Of a DNA stretch of 9,318 nt, positions 1-6,654 are shown piece after piece. Source of the DNA: JAPKZH01 sp964537875 (GTDB lineage Bacteria > Acidobacteriota > Aminicenantia > Aminicenantales > UBA4085); the NCBI GenBank assembly GCA_964537875.1, contig CAZIDN010000110.1, positions 1-9,318 on the forward strand. Direction: 5' to 3'. The first letter of the stretch is position 1. Each line of letters starts with the position of its first letter. The notes below the pieces were generated by a model. That model saw nothing but the letters and a program-made list of their open reading frames with translations. It did not search any database and was not told the origin of the DNA. The translations under genes were made by a program, and so were the position numbers.

Positions 1-9
1 AGGGAGGGG
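1..9 (+). promoter_or_regulatory. Ribosome binding site of the acyl-CoA synthetase gene
   Basis: The purine-rich run AGGGAGGGG ends three bases before the ATG at 13. It resembles a Shine-Dalgarno sequence and supports that ATG as the real start. The window begins here, so any promoter or upstream cistron cannot be seen. Confidence 0.6.
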
Positions 10-12
10 CAC

Positions 13-1791
13 ATGGTCGAAACCATCGGCCAGCTTTTTTTGAACACGATCGGTTCCTATCCGAAACCCGACATCCTTCTCTACAAGGACAAAGGCCGTT
101 ACACCCCCATCTCCAGCGACGAATTCGGCCGCCGGGTCCGTCATTTCGCCCTGGGCCTCATGAGCCTGGGCTGCAAACCCGGCGATAAGGTCGTCATCCT
201 CTCCGAGAACTGTCCCGAATGGGTCATCGCCGATTTCGCCAACCTCAGCCTGGGGGCGGTGACTGTCCCCATCTATCCGACTCTCGTCGCCCAACAGCTC
301 CGCTATATCATCTCCGACTCGGATGCCGCCTTTGTCATTTGCTCCTCGCCGGAGCTGTGGAAGAAAGTGGAGGAGATCAAAAAAGACCTGCCCAAGGTCG
401 ACCATTTCATCTCCTTTCAGCCCGATGCCCCCCAGGGCGTCTTGAGCTTACCCGACCTCCTGGAGAAAGGCCGCAAATTTGACCGGGACAATCCCGGCGC
501 CTACGAAAAATCAACCCAGGCCGTCAAATCCTCCGACCTGGCTTCGATCATCTACACCTCCGGGACAACCGGCGTCCCCAAAGGCGTCATGCTGACCCAC
601 GCCAATTTTATCAGCAATGTCACGACCCTAGCTTCGATCGTCCAATTCGGCCATCCGGATTATGTCCTGTCTTTCCTGCCCTTATCCCATGTCTTAGAGC
701 GCATGGTCCACTTCGCCTTCCTGTCCAAAGGCTGTTCGATGGCCTACGCCGAGAGCGTGGAGACCGTGGCCGACAACCTGCTCGAGGTCCGGCCCCACAT
801 CATGGTCAGCGTCCCGCGCCTCTTCGAGAAGCTCTATGCCAAGGTCATGGATGCCGTCCTGGCCGGCCCGGGCCTCAAGAAAAAAATCTTCCACTGGGCC
901 ATCAAAATCGGCAATGAATACGGTAAAAAGACGCTCGAGAAGCAAAAAATCGGCCGCTTCCTCAGGCTCAAACGCGGCCTGGCCCATAAGCTCGTTTTTT
1001 CTAAGATCCTGGCCAAGACGGGCGGCCGGGTCCGGTTCTTCGTCTCGGGCGGCGCGCCCCTTTCCAAGGAAATCGCCGACTTCTTCTATGCTCTGGGGCT
1101 GGTAGTCCTCGAAGGCTACGGCCTGACCGAGACCGCCCCCGTGATCGCCGTCAACACCTTCGAACAGCTGAAGTTCGGGACGGTCGGCAAGCCCATTCCC
1201 GGCGTCGAAGTAAAAATCGCCCCCGACGGGGAGATCCTGGTCAAAGGGCCGAACGTCATGAAGGGCTATTATAAAAAAGAAGCCGAGACGCGCGAAGCAT
1301 TCGAGGGAGGATGGTTCCACACAGGCGATATCGGCCACCTGGATGAGGAAGGGTACCTTGTGATCACGGACAGGAAAAAAGACCTGATTATCACGGCCGG
1401 CGGGAAGAATGTGGCCCCCCAGCCGATCGAGAACGTCCTGAAACGAAATCCCTATATCGTCAATGCCGTGGTCATCGGCGGCCGCAGAAAGTTCATCTCG
1501 GCCATCATCGTCCCGAACCTGGAAAAGCTCGAAGCCTATGCCAAGCAGAACGGCGTGGCTTATATAGACGCCAGGGAGCTTGCGGGCAAAAAAGAAATCC
1601 AACAGTTCCTCCTGGACGAGATCGACCGGGCCACGCCTCACCTCGCGCCCTACGAAAAGATCAAGAAAATCCTGGTCCTGGACAGGGATTTTGCCGTCGA
1701 GCTTGAGGAAATGACCCCGACGCTCAAAGTCCGGCGGAACCTGGTCGAGGAGAAATTCAAGGACCTCATCGATTCGCTGTACAGGGAATGA
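13..1791 (+). CDS. Long-chain acyl-CoA synthetase (AMP-forming, FadD15-like)
   Basis: This 592-residue protein belongs to the adenylate-forming (ANL) superfamily. It should activate a fatty acid with ATP to an acyl-AMP, then transfer it to CoA, at the cytoplasmic face of the membrane. The phosphate-binding loop YTSGTTGVPKG is at residues 181-191. The A5 motif GYGLTET is at 368-374, and GWFHTGD at 433-439 includes the ribose-binding Asp439. Arg454 lies in TDRKKD, and the C-terminal catalytic Lys572 lies in PTLKVRR, so both catalytic half-sites look intact. The length (about 600) and the N-terminal start into a TIGQLF-type segment match the bacterial FadD15 branch, which is closer to eukaryotic ACSL enzymes than to E. 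coli FadD. The stop codon overlaps the start of the kinase gene (ATGA), implying translational coupling. Chain-length preference cannot be read from the sequence. Confidence 0.95.
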   Translation: MVETIGQLFLNTIGSYPKPDILLYKDKGRYTPISSDEFGRRVRHFALGLMSLGCKPGDKVVILSENCPEWVIADFANLSLGAVTVPIYPTLVAQQLRYIISDSDAAFVICSSPELWKKVEEIKKDLPKVDHFISFQPDAPQGVLSLPDLLEKGRKFDRDNPGAYEKSTQAVKSSDLASIIYTSGTTGVPKGVMLTHANFISNVTTLASIVQFGHPDYVLSFLPLSHVLERMVHFAFLSKGCSMAYAESVETVADNLLEVRPHIMVSVPRLFEKLYAKVMDAVLAGPGLKKKIFHWAIKIGNEYGKKTLEKQKIGRFLRLKRGLAHKLVFSKILAKTGGRVRFFVSGGAPLSKEIADFFYALGLVVLEGYGLTETAPVIAVNTFEQLKFGTVGKPIPGVEVKIAPDGEILVKGPNVMKGYYKKEAETREAFEGGWFHTGDIGHLDEEGYLVITDRKKDLIITAGGKNVAPQPIENVLKRNPYIVNAVVIGGRRKFISAIIVPNLEKLEAYAKQNGVAYIDARELAGKKEIQQFLLDEIDRATPHLAPYEKIKKILVLDRDFAVELEEMTPTLKVRRNLVEEKFKDLIDSLYRE

Positions 1792-3548
1792 CAGATAATA
1801 AGATGGAGAAGATCGGCAAGTACAAGGTCATCGAAGTCCTGGGCAAAGGGGCCATGGGCATTGTCTACAAGGCCCTGGATCCCGATATCAACCGCGAAGT
1901 GGCCGTTAAAACCGTCCATTTCGAAATGGCCATCGAAGGCGCCCAACAGGAAGAAGTTCAAGCGAGATTCATGCGCGAGGCCCAGGCCGCCGGCCGGCTG
2001 ACCCATCCCAACATCGTGATGATCTATGATGTCGGCCGCGAAGGCGACATGACCTATATCGTGATGCAGTGCATCGAGGGCAGGAGCCTGGCCAAGATCA
2101 TCGGCGCCGGGGAAAGAGTCGCTCCCGATTATATCGTCCGGCTCATGACCCAAGTCTGCCAGGCCCTGGATTACGCCCATCAGAAGGGAATCGTCCACCG
2201 CGACATCAAGCCGGCCAATATTCTGATCGATCACAGCGGCAACCCGTTCCTGGCGGATTTCGGCGTTGCCCGCATGGATACCTCCACGGTGACCCAGACA
2301 GGCACGGTCATGGGGACGCCCAGCTACATGTCTCCCGAGCAGGTCATGGGCAAGCGGATCGATAAGCGATCGGACATCTTTTCGCTCGGCGTCATCCTGT
2401 TCGAGCTTTTATCGGGGAAACGGCCGTTCGACGGAGAGAGCATCACCACGGTCATGTATCGGATCGTCCACGAGTCGCCCCGGTCCCTCCGGGATATGCT
2501 GAAGGACGTCCCGGCCGGGTTTGATTACATCATCAGCAAGGCCCTGGCCAAGGATCCCGAGCAGCGCTATCAGAGCTGCTTGGAAATGGCCTATGACCTG
2601 TCGAACGTGGCCACGCTTCCGACAAGCACTATGACCATGGAGGCGGGCCCGAGCAGCCTGACGGAAACGCTGAAGATCAAAGAGCCCAAGCGGAAGACCG
2701 GCCTTGTCGCGGCCGCGGCCGGTGTCGTCCTTGTCGGCGCTGCGGTAGCCGTCTATTTCCTGTTCTTGGGAGGTGGCGGCGGCAAAGCCGGGAGTTCGGG
2801 AGGGGCAGGAGGGGCGAAGCAGACAAAGCAGACCGCCCAGCAGGCGGTCGGCGCAAAAGATACCCAAAAGGAGCAGGGAACTGCCGCCGACACGCTCGAC
2901 CCCAAGATCGTCGAGAAGGTCCAGAAAATAAAGGAAAGCTTCGACAAGCAACTTTTTACGGAAACGGTCAAATTGTCGGACGATCTCCTGAAAGAGAATC
3001 CGAACAACCCGGCAGCCCTTGACTACCTGGCTAAAGCCGGAGCCAAGATCAGAGGGGCCGCCGTCGCTCCGCTCGTGGCTGAAGGCGTCGCCAGCTTTAA
3101 CCGCGGAGATTTTGCCAAAAGCCTGCAGCTCATGCAGGACGTCCTGCGACAGGACCCCGGCAACAAAGACGCCCAGAACTACTTCGGCCTTTCGGACATG
3201 GAGCTATCTAAAAGGGAGATCCAGCAGATTGTTGAGCGGCAAGCAAAGGCGGAAATGGAAAAAGACCTGCTCTCGCTCCTGGCTGATATCGGGTCGGCTG
3301 GGGTGGCCGCCCAGCGCAAGGAGGATACCGTTTTCCTGTTTAACAGCCATGACAATATCAATTCCCGCATGTCCAGTTTTTCCTTCAAATTCAGGGACAG
3401 GGACCATGCAAATGCGACATTTGCCCACATGCTGACGGGCGTTTATAAAAAAACGGGCGAGAAGAAGAGCCTCTTCGAGGGCGCCCGGACCTGGTCTTTT
3501 CAGAGGCAGGGAAAGACTTGGAAAATTGTCAATTTTAATGTAGAGTAG
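1788..3548 (+). CDS. Membrane-anchored Hanks-type Ser/Thr protein kinase with extracytoplasmic TPR-like repeats
   Basis: The 586-residue protein starts with a complete kinase domain (about 12-275). Visible elements are the Gly loop GKGAMG (19-24), Lys41 in VAVK, Glu64 in helix C, the catalytic loop HRDIKPAN (137-144; Asp139, Asn144), DFG (157-159), a Ser/Thr-rich activation segment, SPE (182-184) and Asp196. It should therefore be active. One transmembrane helix (about 305-328) is followed by a Gly/Ser/Gln/Lys-rich linker, two TPR-like helical repeats (about 370-480) and a C-terminal segment ending in TWKIVNFNVE that resembles the last strands of an NTF2/SnoaL-like fold. The predicted topology is kinase inside, TPR part outside. 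The start at 1788 overlaps the upstream stop; Met6 at 1803 is an alternative and neither has a clear ribosome site. The next gene is 37 bases on. The substrate is unknown. Kinase assignment is certain; the C-terminal domain is inference. Confidence 0.95.
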   Translation: MTDNKMEKIGKYKVIEVLGKGAMGIVYKALDPDINREVAVKTVHFEMAIEGAQQEEVQARFMREAQAAGRLTHPNIVMIYDVGREGDMTYIVMQCIEGRSLAKIIGAGERVAPDYIVRLMTQVCQALDYAHQKGIVHRDIKPANILIDHSGNPFLADFGVARMDTSTVTQTGTVMGTPSYMSPEQVMGKRIDKRSDIFSLGVILFELLSGKRPFDGESITTVMYRIVHESPRSLRDMLKDVPAGFDYIISKALAKDPEQRYQSCLEMAYDLSNVATLPTSTMTMEAGPSSLTETLKIKEPKRKTGLVAAAAGVVLVGAAVAVYFLFLGGGGGKAGSSGGAGGAKQTKQTAQQAVGAKDTQKEQGTAADTLDPKIVEKVQKIKESFDKQLFTETVKLSDDLLKENPNNPAALDYLAKAGAKIRGAAVAPLVAEGVASFNRGDFAKSLQLMQDVLRQDPGNKDAQNYFGLSDMELSKREIQQIVERQAKAEMEKDLLSLLADIGSAGVAAQRKEDTVFLFNSHDNINSRMSSFSFKFRDRDHANATFAHMLTGVYKKTGEKKSLFEGARTWSFQRQGKTWKIVNFNVE

Positions 3549-3585
3549 GTTAACCATTAAAAATTTGTTATAAGCGAGAGGAAAA

Positions 3586-5526
3586 ATGAAAAGCAAACTT
3601 TTTGTTTTTCTCTTTTTGGGTTGCCTCTTGGCGGGATTTTCCGCTCCCATCAAAGTGAAAGTGACGGTGGATAACGCCAGCCTCAAGGCAATGCCGGAGA
3701 TCCAGGCCAAGACCGTGGCCCGCATTCCGTTGAATACCGTTCTCGACTCTGAGGAAAAACAAGGGGAATGGTATAAGGTGACACTGGACAGAGAAGGCGT
3801 CAAGATGACCGGCTATATCCACGAGTACCTGGTGACCGTCGTCTCGGGAGAAGGCGAGGCGGCCGGCGGCGGAACCGTGGCGGGCGGAAAGCCGCAGGCC
3901 GAAACCGTGGCCGAGATCTCGCTCAAGATCGAGGACTGCCGGAACCTTATCCGCCGGGACAATAAATTCGAGGAGGCCATGAACCAGCTCTCGCCCCTGA
4001 TCGCCAAGACGTTCAATGTAGCCGACCCGAAAAGGCAAAAGGAGCTGGCCACGGACATTTTCCTGCTGCGAGGCATGGCCCTGGCCGGCCGCGGGGATGA
4101 GCTCGCGGCCCGCAAAGAATTCCGGAACGTCTTTGAGATCAGCCCGGTGCTGGCCAAGGACGCCCAGAAAAACATCTTCGACCCGAAGGTCCTGGTCCTT
4201 TTCCAGCAGGCGGAAAGGGAGTACCTGGGATTCAACGTGGAATTTTCTTTGGCCATCTCGAGCGAGCCGTCGGGCGCGAAAATCAAGATCGACGGAAAAG
4301 AGATCGGCGTCACGCCCGAAATCTATAAGAGCACGAATTCAAGAGTGGTCCTCGAGATCGAGAAAGAGGCCTATAAAACGGTCCGCGAGGAGCTCCAGCT
4401 CACCCAGAACATCGAGAAAAAGGATTACAAGCTGGAGCTGGCCGGGGCGTTCGTCACATTCAATTCCATTCCGGAGGGGGCCAAGGTTATCCTGGACGGG
4501 AAAGACACGGGCAAGTCGACAAGCTGCCAATTGATCGTCGTTCCTTTCGGAACCCACCAGATCAAGCTGGTCAAGGACAACTATCTGGATTTGGAGACGA
4601 AGTTCGAGATCCTGGAAGGCAAGAAGGAGGATTCGCTTGACTTGTTGATGGCCGGTAAGAACTATATGTTTTCCAACAAATGGGGCGATGTAAAAAGCAC
4701 GCTGTTCCTCAAGCCCAGCGGCGTCGCCATCGATCGGGACAACCGTCTCCTGGTCGTGGATGAGAGCGATGTCAAATTCAAGATCCTCGGCGCCGACGGC
4801 GGCGTCCTGACCAGCGGAGCCAGGGGCGCCAAGGAAGTCAGGGACTTGAAAAGCCCCGGCGGCGTTGCGGGAGACAGCCAGGGCAATATCTATATCACCG
4901 ACACGAAAAGGGGCACCGTCCTCAAGCTGGATGCCAAGGGGAATTTTATCGCCTACCTGGGAAGATTGAGCGCGGGCACCGATGGCTTTGACACCCCGAT
5001 GGGGATTACCGTCGACGCGAGCGATAACGTCTATATTGCCGACTCCGGAAATAACCGGGTGAAAAAATATGGCCCGGACGGCAAGCTGCTCAAAATCTGG
5101 GGAAGAGAAGGCACCAAGGACGGCGAGTTCATGTCCCCCAAGGGCGTGTCCGTGGGTCCCAAAGGGCATGTTTTCGTCCTGGATAGCCAGAGAGTGCAGC
5201 GGTTCACCGCGAACGGCGATTGGATCGCCTCCTGGGGCAGGGTCGGCAAGAGAGACGGCGAATGGACGAATCCCATGGGGATCTTTGTCGACCCGACCAA
5301 CTGCGTCTATATCGCGGATACGGGCAATCACCGCATCCAGAAGTTCGACGAGAACGGAAAATTGATCGTTGCCTGGGGCGGATTCGGCATTCAGAACGGC
5401 CGGCTGAGTTTTCCCAACGGGATCGCCGTGGGCCTGAGAGGCAACGTCTACGTCACCGAACGGGACAACAATCGGGTCCAGATCTTCGTTCCCGGCACGG
5501 CCGCGCTCGGCGGCTCGCAGTATTGA
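3586..5526 (+). CDS. Exported SH3b / PEGA / NHL beta-propeller protein
   Basis: This is a 646-residue multidomain protein. Residues 1-20 form a Sec signal peptide (K2, K4, then a hydrophobic core) with likely cleavage after GFSA. Next comes a bacterial SH3-like domain (about 22-86, with EWYKV and GYIHEYLV), a Gly/Ala linker, and a helical TPR-like segment (about 105-215). Two PEGA domains follow (about 219-285 with SEPSGAKIKIDGKEIG, and 287-343 with SIPEGAKVILDGKDTG). Six NHL repeats from about residue 374 to the end start near 374, 420, 467, 512, 557 and 604 and would close a six-bladed propeller. SH3b and PEGA domains are common in envelope proteins that bind peptidoglycan or other surface polymers; NHL propellers usually bind proteins or ligands. 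No catalytic motif is seen. A GAGAGGA ribosome site lies at 3576-3582. Placement right after the kinase suggests shared expression and perhaps a partner role. Domains are confident; function is not. Confidence 0.9.
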   Translation: MKSKLFVFLFLGCLLAGFSAPIKVKVTVDNASLKAMPEIQAKTVARIPLNTVLDSEEKQGEWYKVTLDREGVKMTGYIHEYLVTVVSGEGEAAGGGTVAGGKPQAETVAEISLKIEDCRNLIRRDNKFEEAMNQLSPLIAKTFNVADPKRQKELATDIFLLRGMALAGRGDELAARKEFRNVFEISPVLAKDAQKNIFDPKVLVLFQQAEREYLGFNVEFSLAISSEPSGAKIKIDGKEIGVTPEIYKSTNSRVVLEIEKEAYKTVREELQLTQNIEKKDYKLELAGAFVTFNSIPEGAKVILDGKDTGKSTSCQLIVVPFGTHQIKLVKDNYLDLETKFEILEGKKEDSLDLLMAGKNYMFSNKWGDVKSTLFLKPSGVAIDRDNRLLVVDESDVKFKILGADGGVLTSGARGAKEVRDLKSPGGVAGDSQGNIYITDTKRGTVLKLDAKGNFIAYLGRLSAGTDGFDTPMGITVDASDNVYIADSGNNRVKKYGPDGKLLKIWGREGTKDGEFMSPKGVSVGPKGHVFVLDSQRVQRFTANGDWIASWGRVGKRDGEWTNPMGIFVDPTNCVYIADTGNHRIQKFDENGKLIVAWGGFGIQNGRLSFPNGIAVGLRGNVYVTERDNNRVQIFVPGTAALGGSQY

Positions 5527-5606
5527 TATAAGCGCGTTAAAAATTGTAATGATTTAAGCGCAATAATAATTGTCATCGATTTAAGCGCGATTATTGATTT
5601 TAGCTT
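5527..5606. repeat. Three imperfect tandem repeats of 26-27 bp
   Basis: Immediately after the stop codon of the NHL gene, an AT-rich unit carrying TAAGCGC occurs three times, with that heptamer at 5529-5535, 5555-5561 and 5582-5588 (spacings 26 and 27). Units 1 and 2 also share an AATTGTNAT core followed by a GA; unit 3 has diverged to GATTATTGATTTTAG. Parts of units 2 and 3 (CAATAAT 5561-5567 and ATTATTG 5590-5596) are inverted and could pair, but there is no T-tract to make a convincing terminator. Role unknown. The repetition is directly visible; three degenerate units could be a short minisatellite. Confidence 0.6.
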
Positions 5607-5611
5607 GTCAT

Positions 5612-5697
5612 TGTCATTGCGAGCCTCTTGGCGTGGCAATCTCCGCTTAGGTTTCTCGCGATGAAAGCGGAGATTCCTCGCTTTGCTCGGAATGACA
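5612..5697. repeat. Dispersed palindromic repeat (REP/MITE-like)
   Basis: The outer arms TGTCATTGCGAGC (5612-5624) and GCTCGGAATGACA (5685-5697) match as inverted repeats with one mismatch. The inner arms AATCTCCGCTT (5638-5648) and AAGCGGAGATT (5665-5675) match perfectly, leaving a 16-base loop. The TCATTGCGAG ... GGCAATCTC ... CGGAATGAC signature is a recurrent non-coding palindromic repeat that I recognise from many unrelated bacterial genomes, where it often yields spurious short ORFs. It is probably mobilised in trans, or is a decayed non-autonomous element. The folded RNA could also slow the 3' end of the upstream transcript, but that is inference. Confidence 0.75.
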
Positions 5698-5706
5698 CTT
5701 TTGGGT

Positions 5707-5751
5707 CAGATTGCCACGGCACAAAGTGCCTCGCGAAAGGCATGAGATTGC
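5707..5751. repeat. Degenerate second half-copy of the palindromic repeat
   Basis: CAGATTGCCACGG (5707-5719) is the inverted counterpart of GCGTGGCAATCT in the left arm of the preceding element. It is followed by a small hairpin GGCAC-AAA-GTGCC (5718-5730), CTCGCG, and another GAGATTGC (5744-5751). The expected outer CAATGAC end is missing, so this looks like a truncated or rearranged neighbour copy. From 5752 to 5820 I see nothing distinctive: no clear promoter, ORF or terminator before the ribosome site of the next gene. Confidence 0.45.
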
Positions 5752-5823
5752 TATTACAGCCTTGGATCGTCATGGTCGCGAACATGAACCTTTCGGAGCG
5801 GCCTACCGTATGAATAGATAGAG

Positions 5824-5830
5824 AGGAGGT
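5824..5830 (+). promoter_or_regulatory. Strong Shine-Dalgarno site of the DUF4097 gene
   Basis: AGGAGGT is a full-length match to the anti-Shine-Dalgarno complement and lies six bases before the ATG at 5837. It fixes that start over other possibilities and suggests efficient initiation. Confidence 0.8.
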
Positions 5831-5836
5831 CTGACC

Positions 5837-6640
5837 ATGCGTGTCTTATGCGCACTCGGCCTGGCGTTTGTCATCCTATTCGCGGCCGCCTGCATCATTC
5901 CCGTCTTCTTTGATCCCGAGTCGGGGTCCTGGACGCCCTCCCTCCAAAAATTTCATAGGATCGTCTCTCTCGGCCCCGGCGGCACGCTGTCTCTGGAGAA
6001 CGCGATCGGCGACGTCGAGATTCGCGGCTGGGACCAGGAGGACGTCGAAATCACGGCCGAAGAAGACCGGGGCGATTATCAGGAAAGACGCAGATGGCGT
6101 TACTTCGGGATGGGCGATGCCCAGCCTCATGTTCAGGTGGACCAGTTCGACCGGATGATCAAGATCAAGGCCGGCTCTCCGGAAGAGGAGAATGCCCGGC
6201 CCGTTCATTTTGTCATCAACGTCCCCCATTCCATCAACCTCACGGACATCCGGATCAATCGCGGCCAGGTCCATATCGCCGATGTCTACGGAAACGCTCG
6301 GGTCGAGCTGGATGAAGGCGACATCACGGTGGAGAATTTTTCGGGATCCCTCGACCTTTCTCTCGTTCGGGGATCGGCCGAGGCCGAAGTCCTGGACCTG
6401 AGAAAAGACGATGAGGTCAGGATCACGACCAAGGAAGGGGATATCACCCTTTTTCTCCAACCCGGGGTGAATGTCCGTCTGGAAGCGACCGCTTCCAACG
6501 GCGAGATCAGCAGCGATTTCGACCTCGGCCAGGAGCTTCCTGCCAAAAAGGTCTCCGCCGAGATCGGCAGGGCCGAAGCCGCGGTGCTTCTGATGGCCCT
6601 GAACGGGGATATCCGTCTGAATAAGATCAAGTCGCCTTGA
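5837..6640 (+). CDS. DUF4097-type beta-repeat protein, probable lipoprotein
   Basis: This is a 267-residue protein of unknown function. The N-terminus has Arg2, a hydrophobic stretch and then FAAAC with Cys19, a plausible though not ideal lipobox (Ala rather than Leu at -3), so a lipid-anchored envelope protein is likely. The rest alternates short beta-strands with Gly/Asn/Asp turns (for example LENAIGDVEIRGWDQ near 55-70, DEGDITVENFSGSLDLS near 157-175, TKEGDITLFL near 198-207, ASNGEISSDF near 217-226, LNGDIRLNKI at the end). This is the right-handed beta-solenoid-like pattern of DUF4097/DUF2807 ("putative adhesin") proteins. A charged loop (about 78-95, rich in Arg, Glu and Asp) interrupts the first strands. 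Members often sit beside membrane or regulatory genes, but their biochemical role is not settled. It is followed after 14 bases by the DUF3014 gene, probably in one operon. Confidence 0.75.
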   Translation: MRVLCALGLAFVILFAAACIIPVFFDPESGSWTPSLQKFHRIVSLGPGGTLSLENAIGDVEIRGWDQEDVEITAEEDRGDYQERRRWRYFGMGDAQPHVQVDQFDRMIKIKAGSPEEENARPVHFVINVPHSINLTDIRINRGQVHIADVYGNARVELDEGDITVENFSGSLDLSLVRGSAEAEVLDLRKDDEVRITTKEGDITLFLQPGVNVRLEATASNGEISSDFDLGQELPAKKVSAEIGRAEAAVLLMALNGDIRLNKIKSP

Positions 6641-6654
6641 AGGAGTGAAGAGCC

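Noticed and set aside
694..1641. Long open frame on the minus strand inside the acyl-CoA synthetase gene
   Set aside because: It is the antisense shadow of a GC-rich gene with all ANL motifs; its translation shows no recognisable domain.
3569..3576. TATAAGCG before the NHL gene resembling the TATAAGCGC unit after it
   Set aside because: An eight-base match alone is too short to claim that the gene is flanked by a duplicated site.
3549..3585. Promoter in the AT-rich gap before the SH3b/PEGA/NHL gene
   Set aside because: TATAAG at 3569-3574 could be a -10 box but no acceptable -35 box is at the right distance, so read-through from upstream is simpler.
4339..5331. Long minus-strand open frame opposite the PEGA/NHL region
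   Set aside because: Its translation is a shadow of the repeated NHL codons; the sense frame carries clear domains.
5527..5606. CRISPR array
   Set aside because: Units are contiguous, with no spacers of unique sequence, imperfect, only three in number, and no cas genes are nearby.
5600..5813. Two overlapping short open frames in the repeat-bearing gap, one per strand (61 codons each)
   Set aside because: They are translations of the palindromic repeat (peptides such as FRAKRGIS and IPRFARNDT), a known source of spurious annotations, and neither has a convincing ribosome site.
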